DNA of 10,856 bases from Clostridiales bacterium (GTDB taxonomy: Bacteria > Bacillota > Clostridia > Tissierellales > Sedimentibacteraceae): positions 1-10,856 of the forward strand of contig DNNJ01000390.1 of the NCBI GenBank assembly GCA_003487955.1. Direction: 5' to 3'. A model generated the notes under the pieces. The model worked only from the letters and a program-made list of their open reading frames with translations, made no database searches and was not told the DNA's origin. The translations under genes and the position numbers were made by a program. Positions 6,058-10,856 of this stretch are shown here, piece after piece; the stretch's first letter is position 1; each line of letters starts with the position of its first letter.

Positions 6058-7056
6058 ATGGCTTCAATCGGAATAATTGCAAATCCCGCTTCCGGAAAGG
6101 ACATAAGAAGGCTGGTATCTCATGCTACGGTAATCGACAACAATGAGAAAATCAATATAGTAGAAAGAATTGTACTTGGAGCGCAGGCTTTAGGAGTTAA
6201 AAAGGTCTTTGTAATGCCTGATTCATACAATATGGGATACAGGGTTGAAGATAAGCTAAACAGCTGCAATGAACTTAAATGTGAAATAAACGTAGTTAAT
6301 ATGCAGCGCTTTGATGGTATGGAAGATACCGTAAAGGCAGCGGATTATATGGAAAAAAGCAATGAAATAAAATGCATAATTACACTTGGAGGAGACGGTA
6401 CCAACAGAGCTGTTGCAAAAAGTATAAAAAACACTCCCATTATAACTATTTCCACCGGAACAAACAATGTTTATCCGACAATGCTTGAAGGAACCATCGC
6501 CGGCATGGCGGCGGCAGCAGTTGCTTCAGGTCGTTTTGATGAGAGTAAATACAAAATAAAGGATAAACGAATTGAAATATACAAGGATGAAGAGCTTATT
6601 GATATTGCACTTATAGATGCCGTAATATCCAATGATGTATTTATCGGCTCTAAAGCAATATGGAATATGGATACAATCGAAAAAATAATTGTAACCAGGT
6701 CTCACCCTGCATCCATTGGTTTTTCTTCATTGGTTGGGTGCAAAGAAATTATTTATCCTGAAGATGATTTTGGTGCCTATGTAGATATTAACTCAGGCAA
6801 TGAAAAGATTAAGGCACCCATTGCTGCCGGTGTAGTGGAATCCATACAGGTAAGCGAACCCGTGATTTTGGGATTTAATGATGAGTATGAATTCATTGCC
6901 GAAGACAGGGGCATTATAGCTTTAGACGGAGAACGTGAAGTTGAATTTTCAAAGGATCAAAAGTTGGTTTTTAAAATCAGAAGGACGGGTCCTTTTCATG
7001 TAGATGTTATAAAAGCATTAGAAGTTGCACAATTAAACGGTTTTTTTAAATTATAA
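6058..7056 (+). CDS. acoX: AcoX-like ATP-NAD kinase-fold protein
   Basis: A 332-residue cytoplasmic protein of the AcoX family, a branch of the ATP-NAD kinase superfamily found in acetoin operons; its biochemical role is not established as far as I know. The N-terminus GIIANPASGKD (4-14) and the GGDGTNR motif (111-117), followed by TISTGTNNVYP, are the nucleotide-binding marks of the superfamily. The C-terminal half (about 150-332) corresponds to the family's second domain. The ATG at 6058 is preceded by AGGAGG. Unlike the close acoA-acoB overlap, it is spaced from acoB by a hairpin repeat, so its expression could be uncoupled. Its presence is the best argument that the complex acts on acetoin rather than pyruvate. 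Confidence 0.85.
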   Translation: MASIGIIANPASGKDIRRLVSHATVIDNNEKINIVERIVLGAQALGVKKVFVMPDSYNMGYRVEDKLNSCNELKCEINVVNMQRFDGMEDTVKAADYMEKSNEIKCIITLGGDGTNRAVAKSIKNTPIITISTGTNNVYPTMLEGTIAGMAAAAVASGRFDESKYKIKDKRIEIYKDEELIDIALIDAVISNDVFIGSKAIWNMDTIEKIIVTRSHPASIGFSSLVGCKEIIYPEDDFGAYVDINSGNEKIKAPIAAGVVESIQVSEPVILGFNDEYEFIAEDRGIIALDGEREVEFSKDQKLVFKIRRTGPFHVDVIKALEVAQLNGFFKL

Positions 7057-7079
7057 AATTTAAAATAGGAGGTTATATT

Positions 7080-8378
7080 ATGGCAGAATTTATAGTAATG
7101 CCGAAAATGGGACTGACCATGACAAAAGGATTATTGACAAATTGGAGAAAAAAAGAAGGGGATACTGTAAATAAAGGCGATATTCTGTTTGACGTTGAAA
7201 CAGATAAAATAACTAATAAAATTGAAGCAAAGACATCCGGGGTTTTAAGAAAGATATTGGTTGATAAGGATACTGTAAATATTCTTGTGCCCGTTGCAAT
7301 TATAGGTACTGCGGATGAAGATATATCTGAATTGCTTGAACAGGAAGCAGGAACGGTTGAAAAAGCAGCACCTCAAAAAGAAGAAGCTCAAAAACAGGAA
7401 GCAGCACCTGCACAGGAGAGAAAACCCGGAGAAAGAGTAAAAATTTCCCCAAGAGCAAAGAAAACAGCTGATGAGCTAAATGTGGATTTTAATTTAGTAA
7501 CAGGAACAGGACCGGGCGGAGCCATAACAGAAGATGATATAAGAAAATTTGCCGAGAGACATAAGACTAAAGTATCTCCTATGGCGGCTGTTGTTGCCGG
7601 ACAATTGGGAGTTGACACAGACAATATTGAAAAAGATACCAGAATAATGAAAGCGGATGTGGTTAAATACAAACTTGATGAAAACCTGGCAAAATATGCA
7701 GACCCCCAAGAATATCGCCTTCCCATGTCCAATATGAGAAAAATTATTGCGGAAAGAATGCTTGAAAGTGTTCAAACATCTCCATCTGTATCATTTAACA
7801 TAAGAGTCGACACCACCGGTATGAAGCAGTTGAGAGAAGAATTGAAAGATACATTCAAGGTATCATATACAGATATTCTTGTAAAAATAGTATCCCAAGT
7901 ATTGCTTGAATACCCTATGCTGAACAGTACAATTGACGGTGATGAAATAATAACACGAAATTATGTGAACATGGGTGTTGCCGTTGCACTTCCTGCAGGG
8001 CTCCTTGTTCCCGTAGTAAGATATTCCAATGTAAAAGGCTTAAAAGATATTTCTAAAGAGATAAAGGACCTTGGCGAAAGAGCAAAAACCAATAACTTAA
8101 TGCCGGATGAATTAAGCGGAGGTACATTTACCATAAGCAATTTAGGAATGTTTGGAATTGAATCATTTACTCCGATCATAAATCAGCCTGAGGTTGCAAT
8201 CTTAGGAGTGAATGCAATAAATAAAGAGCCGGTGATTATTAATGATGAAGTAGTTGTAAAGCCAATGATGAATTTAAGTCTTACGGCAGATCATAGAGTA
8301 GTTGACGGGGCAGTTGCGGCAGAATTTTTAGCAAAGCTGAAAGAATACATTGAAAAGCCGGGATTGCTTTTACTGTAG
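7080..8378 (+). CDS. acoC: Dihydrolipoamide acetyltransferase (E2) of acetoin dehydrogenase-type complex
   Basis: Core E2 enzyme that moves the acyl group from E1 through lipoate to CoA. It has 432 residues. Order: one lipoyl domain (1-80) with the lipoylated Lys 43 in ETDK; a Glu/Ala/Gln/Lys/Pro linker (about 85-118); a peripheral-subunit-binding domain (121-158: SPRAKKTADELNV...GTGPGGAITEDDI); a second, weaker copy of the same pattern (164-197: SPMAAVVAGQLGV...TRIMKADVVKY); and the catalytic domain (about 210-432) with HRVVDG (405-410). The ATG at 7080 follows AGGAGG, 23 bases after the acoX stop. The gene that normally follows, for E3, is reduced to a ten-codon stub. The duplicated binding-like segment is the main oddity; other E2 subfamilies of clostridia may share it. 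Confidence 0.9.
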   Translation: MAEFIVMPKMGLTMTKGLLTNWRKKEGDTVNKGDILFDVETDKITNKIEAKTSGVLRKILVDKDTVNILVPVAIIGTADEDISELLEQEAGTVEKAAPQKEEAQKQEAAPAQERKPGERVKISPRAKKTADELNVDFNLVTGTGPGGAITEDDIRKFAERHKTKVSPMAAVVAGQLGVDTDNIEKDTRIMKADVVKYKLDENLAKYADPQEYRLPMSNMRKIIAERMLESVQTSPSVSFNIRVDTTGMKQLREELKDTFKVSYTDILVKIVSQVLLEYPMLNSTIDGDEIITRNYVNMGVAVALPAGLLVPVVRYSNVKGLKDISKEIKDLGERAKTNNLMPDELSGGTFTISNLGMFGIESFTPIINQPEVAILGVNAINKEPVIINDEVVVKPMMNLSLTADHRVVDGAVAAEFLAKLKEYIEKPGLLLL

Positions 8379-8406
8379 ATACAGAAAGACTATGAAGGAG
8401 GTTTTC

Positions 8407-8439
8407 ATGAAGATAGCAATCATAGGCGGCGGTTTTTGA
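8407..8439 (+). pseudogene. Ten-codon remnant resembling the start of dihydrolipoamide dehydrogenase (E3)
   Basis: GAAGGAGG at about 8394-8402 is followed by ATG and the codons MKIAIIGGGF, then TGA at 8437-8439. MKIAIIGGG is the usual opening strand and Gly-rich loop (GxGxxG) of FAD/NAD-binding proteins such as lipoamide dehydrogenase, the gene that commonly follows acoC. The reading then stops within 30 bases of the operon terminator, and neither of the other two frames continues an E3 sequence. It looks like an E3 gene lost by internal deletion, with its initiation region kept. A short translated leader is the alternative. Confidence 0.5.
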
Positions 8440-8460
8440 ATGTCGATGGGACGGGGGTGT

Positions 8461-8496
8461 AAAAATGTGTCTAGGAAATCCGGGCACATTTTTTTA
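8461..8496 (+). terminator. Rho-independent terminator of the aco operon
   Basis: AAAAATGTG (8461-8469) pairs with CACATTTTT (8485-8493), extended inward by a G-C and G-U pairs, and is followed by more T. It closes the operon 82 bases after the acoC stop and resembles the terminator at 3448-3486 in its stem core. Confidence 0.85.
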
Positions 8497-8505
8497 TTGC
8501 AGTAA

Positions 8506-8534
8506 TTGATAGTTTTTTTCATATGTTGTATAAT
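8506..8534 (+). promoter_or_regulatory. Sigma-A promoter of the kinase-DUF71 unit
   Basis: TTGATA (8506-8511), 17 bases, TATAAT (8529-8534): the best-formed promoter in the window. The start near 8541 leaves a leader of about 100 bases before the ATG at 8641. A small hairpin (TGTTG 8545-8549 / CAACA 8553-8557) lies at its beginning. No known riboswitch fold was recognised in it. Confidence 0.75.
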
Positions 8535-8640
8535 TGAATAAGTTTGTTGTCTCAACAGAGAGAGCACACAATTCCAACATATCATTTAACAACAGGGGAT
8601 TAGGGGAGATATCATTGTTTGTTATAAATCAGGAGGAAAT

Positions 8641-9819
8641 ATGAATATTTTAATATTAAACTGCGGCAGCTCATCAATCAAATTTCAGATAGCAGAAATG
8701 CCGGATTACAATGTAATAATACAGGGCAGCGTAGAAAGAATAGGATATGAAGATGCGGAATTTAAATTTTCCTTAGTAAAGGAAAAAACAATTCAGCCTG
8801 TGTTAAGTCACGAAGAAGGTATTAATTTAATCATTAATACTCTTTTCAAAAGCAATTTGGGAATTGAAGCCAAAGATATTAATGCAATCGGCCATAGAGT
8901 TGTGCAGGGAGGAGATAAGCAGAATATTTCTGTCATGATTGATGATAAAGTTATAGATTACATAGAAAGCATAAAGGACTTGGCGCCTCTTCACAACCCC
9001 AACCATCTATCGGGAATTTATGCATGCAGGAAGCTTCTTCCTAATGTGCCCCAGGTTGCCGTATTTGATAACGGATTTCATATGTCGATTCCAGACTCTG
9101 CATACATCTACGGTATTCCTTATGAATATTATGAAAAATACCGTATCAGAAGATACGGCTTTCATGGTATTGCATTCAGAAGCATGGCTGAAGAAGTTGA
9201 TAAAATACTAAATGAGTCTCATAAAAATTATAAAATAGTGAATTTAATGCTTGGAAGCGGAACAACGGCTAATGCTTTAAAATACGGCAAATCAATTGAA
9301 GTGAGCACAGGATTCACTCCTCACGAAGGACTGATACAGTCTACAAGGGCAGGAGATATTGATACTGCTGCTATTTTATATTTAATGAAAAAAGAAAATT
9401 TAACTATTGAACAAGCGGATGAATTAATCAACAAAAAGAGCGGCTGGAAAGGTCTTTCCGGTATCAGCAACGATATGCGTGAAATTTACGAAGCTTCGGA
9501 AAGCGGAAACGAAAGGGCAAAACTAACCATTGATGCTGTATGCCACAGATTTAAAAAGTATGTGGGCGCCTACAGTGCTATAATGGAAGGTATTGATATA
9601 CTTGTGTTTTCAGGGGGAGTAGGTCAGAATGCCCCTTACATAAGAGAAAAAGTGTGCAGGGGATTGGAATACATGGGGATTGAGATAGACGAATATAAGA
9701 ATAAAAACACTGCAGGCATAATCAGCAGAGATTCATCAAAAGTCAAAGTTATTGTAGTTAATGCAAATGAAGAAAAGGTAATTGCCCAAGATACATATGA
9801 AATATGCATAAAGAGGTGA
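8641..9819 (+). CDS. Acetate kinase-family acyl kinase with altered active-site motifs
   Basis: Member of the ASKHA acetate/propionate kinase family: acyl phosphate + ADP to carboxylate + ATP. The 392 residues span the full fold. Family marks kept: NCGSSSIKF (7-15), HRVV (85-88), PLHNP (116-120), FDNGFH with Asp 143 and His 147, RRYGFHG (170-176), GFTP (224-227), TRAGDID with Arg 236 (235-241), and the NANEE end (374-378). Several normally strict motifs differ: HGGE is QGGD (89-92), FHGTSH is FHGIAF (174-179), HLGNGAS is MLGSGTT (203-209) and GENS is GQNA (328-331). The ATG has AGGAGG about 6 bases upstream. Its stop overlaps the next gene's ribosome binding site. Overall similarity is to AckA rather than butyrate kinase; substrate, and even kinase activity, are uncertain. 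It may act with the phosphotransacylase at 1559. Confidence 0.8.
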   Translation: MNILILNCGSSSIKFQIAEMPDYNVIIQGSVERIGYEDAEFKFSLVKEKTIQPVLSHEEGINLIINTLFKSNLGIEAKDINAIGHRVVQGGDKQNISVMIDDKVIDYIESIKDLAPLHNPNHLSGIYACRKLLPNVPQVAVFDNGFHMSIPDSAYIYGIPYEYYEKYRIRRYGFHGIAFRSMAEEVDKILNESHKNYKIVNLMLGSGTTANALKYGKSIEVSTGFTPHEGLIQSTRAGDIDTAAILYLMKKENLTIEQADELINKKSGWKGLSGISNDMREIYEASESGNERAKLTIDAVCHRFKKYVGAYSAIMEGIDILVFSGGVGQNAPYIREKVCRGLEYMGIEIDEYKNKNTAGIISRDSSKVKVIVVNANEEKVIAQDTYEICIKR

Positions 9820-9823
9820 TGTT

Positions 9824-10468
9824 TTGAATAAAAATTGTTTTGTTTCGTGGAGTGGCGGAAAGGATTCATGTCTTGCATTATATAAGTCTAAGGAGTCAGG
9901 GTATAATCCTGTAAAACTGTTAACAATGTTTGGTATGGAAGAAATCAGTTCCTCTCACAGATTGGATGAGAAAGTTATAAAAGCTCAGGCAGATTCATTA
10001 GGAATTGATTATTTAATAGGGAAATCAACCTTTGATGAATATGAAAAGGTATTTATGTTTAATCTGAAAAACTTTAAAAAGCAGGATATAAATTACGGAA
10101 TATTCGGAGATATAGATTTAGAAGAACATAGACAGTGGGAAGAAAGAGTGTGCAGCTCAGCAGGTATGGAAGCGGTGCTGCCCCTATGGAAAAGGGATAG
10201 AAAAGAAATAGTAAAAGAATTTATTACACTCGGATTTAAGGCTAAAATTGTCGTAGTCAACACCAATATGATTAGTACAAAGTTTTTAGGTCAGGATTTA
10301 AGTCTTTCATTGATAGATGAAATAGAAAGAGCTGGAGCAGACCCATGCGGCGAAAATGGGGAATATCACACAGTTGTATACGATGGCCCCATATTTAAAA
10401 AACCGGTGGATATTAAATATGCTGATGAAATAATTCCCGTAGGAGAAACATGGGCACAATTTGCCTGA
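9824..10468 (+). CDS. DUF71/COG2102 PP-loop ATPase (diphthine-ammonia ligase-like)
   Basis: A 214-residue protein of the adenine nucleotide alpha-hydrolase fold. The PP-loop SGGKDS is at 10-15; further family segments are GDIDLEEHRQW (95-105), LPLW (119-122) and the C-terminal DPCGENGEYHT (173-183). Eukaryotic and archaeal members amidate diphthine on elongation factor 2; bacteria lack diphthamide, and published comparative genomics of DUF71/COG2102 proposed roles such as B12 salvage for bacterial members. Nothing in this window points to B12. The start is TTG at 9824, with AGAGGTGA (9812-9819) overlapping the kinase stop codon, so the two genes are probably translationally coupled. It would activate some carboxylate by adenylation and add ammonia; the substrate is unknown. 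Confidence 0.85.
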   Translation: MNKNCFVSWSGGKDSCLALYKSKESGYNPVKLLTMFGMEEISSSHRLDEKVIKAQADSLGIDYLIGKSTFDEYEKVFMFNLKNFKKQDINYGIFGDIDLEEHRQWEERVCSSAGMEAVLPLWKRDRKEIVKEFITLGFKAKIVVVNTNMISTKFLGQDLSLSLIDEIERAGADPCGENGEYHTVVYDGPIFKKPVDIKYADEIIPVGETWAQFA

Positions 10469-10480
10469 ATTTTTTTGTTT
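10453..10480 (+). terminator. Weak possible terminator overlapping the DUF71 gene end
   Basis: GGCA (10453-10456) and TGCC (10462-10465) could form a 4-base stem ahead of a run of seven T and a further T tract. The stem is short and partly inside the coding sequence, so this is doubtful. Confidence 0.25.
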
Positions 10481-10498
10481 TTAAATGATATTTTAAGA

Positions 10499-10592
10499 TA
10501 TAATTATTATCATAAATCATAGCATTATGCTAACATGCCAAATAAATACAATATATAATGTGTTTAAACCATCTGAATTATGGATATATAAT
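10499..10592 (+). promoter_or_regulatory. Upstream region of the universal stress protein gene
   Basis: Two TATAAT boxes are present, at 10499-10504 and 10587-10592, neither with a good -35. The first is preceded by TGATATTTTAAGA, nearly identical to the sequence before the -10-like box at 3585-3590. A perfect 6-base inverted repeat TAGCAT/ATGCTA (10520-10532, one-base centre) between them could be an operator. The assignments are tentative. Confidence 0.3.
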
Positions 10593-10617
10593 AAATATAA
10601 AATAAAGGAGGGATATT

Positions 10618-10856
10618 ATGAAACTGCTTGTTCCCGTAGACGGTTCAAACGCTTCTATAAGTGCAGTAAAAAAAGCTTTGGAGTTATCAAGAAAATATAA
10701 TTTTTCAATAAAACTGATTTCTGTTGTCACTGAAAAGAATTCTGAATACAGAATGCATGAAAATGCATGGAGAGGAATTGACAGCTCCATAATTTCAGAA
10801 AGCGAAGAGTTGGAAAAGCGATTGGAAGAGAAAATTAAAGAAAATGCGGAAAGATT
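10618..10856 (+). CDS. Universal stress protein (UspA family), 3' end missing
   Basis: The frame is open from ATG 10618 to the window edge (79 codons seen of a usual 140 or so). AAAGGAGGG (10604-10612) lies 5 bases upstream. The N-terminus MKLLVPVDGSNASISAVKKALELSRKY has the beta strand, the VPVDGS nucleotide-loop segment and the first helix typical of the UspA domain, followed by a second strand IKLISVV. The part after residue 58 is Glu/Lys-rich helix, as in the family. The ATP-binding GxxG...S/T motif would lie beyond the edge, so ATP-binding type cannot be judged. Role: cytoplasmic stress or starvation protein, targets unknown. Confidence 0.85.
   Translation, partial: MKLLVPVDGSNASISAVKKALELSRKYNFSIKLISVVTEKNSEYRMHENAWRGIDSSIISESEELEKRLEEKIKENAER

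Noticed and set aside
3621..8378. Pyruvate dehydrogenase operon
   Set aside because: AcoX between E1 beta and E2 is typical of acetoin operons, so the aco reading is preferred, though substrate identity remains an inference.
8541..8640. Riboswitch or T-box in the kinase leader
   Set aside because: About 100 bases with only a 5-base hairpin at the start; no conserved riboswitch core or terminator/antiterminator pair could be seen.

Overview
The window is AT-rich DNA with A/T-biased codons, strong GGAGG-type ribosome binding sites, several TTG starts and U-tailed hairpin terminators. Together these suggest a low-GC anaerobic Firmicute (class Clostridia, possibly Tissierellia-like). The assignment is an inference from style and gene content; no rRNA or other marker is present.

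Layout. Positions 1-1319 hold the C-terminal two thirds of a Zn/Cd/Pb-type P1B ATPase, cut by the window edge. A promoter and a hairpin-forming dispersed repeat (1318-1558) lead into a phosphate butyryltransferase-family gene (1559-2464). It converges on a two-CBS-domain gene on the minus strand (2647-3075); the space between them is packed with short direct and inverted repeats. A 47-codon Lys-rich gene follows (3301-3444) with its own strong terminator. The centre (3621-8378) is one plus-strand operon: a Lin0512-family protein, then acoA-acoB-acoX-acoC of an acetoin dehydrogenase-type 2-oxo acid dehydrogenase complex. After acoC there is a ribosome binding site and ten codons that look like the start of a dihydrolipoamide dehydrogenase, then a stop and a terminator; the complex therefore has no E3 gene here. 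A well-formed promoter at 8506-8534 then drives an acetate-kinase-family gene coupled to a DUF71/COG2102 PP-loop ATPase gene. The window ends inside a universal stress protein gene.

How the genes may work together. The E1/E2 complex with AcoX would cleave acetoin (or a related 2-oxo/hydroxy-ketone substrate) to acetyl-CoA and acetaldehyde. The phosphotransacylase and the acyl kinase on either side could turn acyl-CoA into acyl phosphate and then ATP, giving substrate-level phosphorylation. This link is inferred from neighbourhood; they are separate transcription units.

Most notable points: the decayed E3 start, a kinase with several altered signature motifs, an E2 with a second degenerate peripheral-subunit-binding-like segment, a hairpin repeat present in two inverted copies (one in a leader, one inside the aco operon), and an uncharacterised Lin0512 gene at the head of the aco operon. 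I did not find a CRISPR array, tRNA, rRNA, prophage or transposase.
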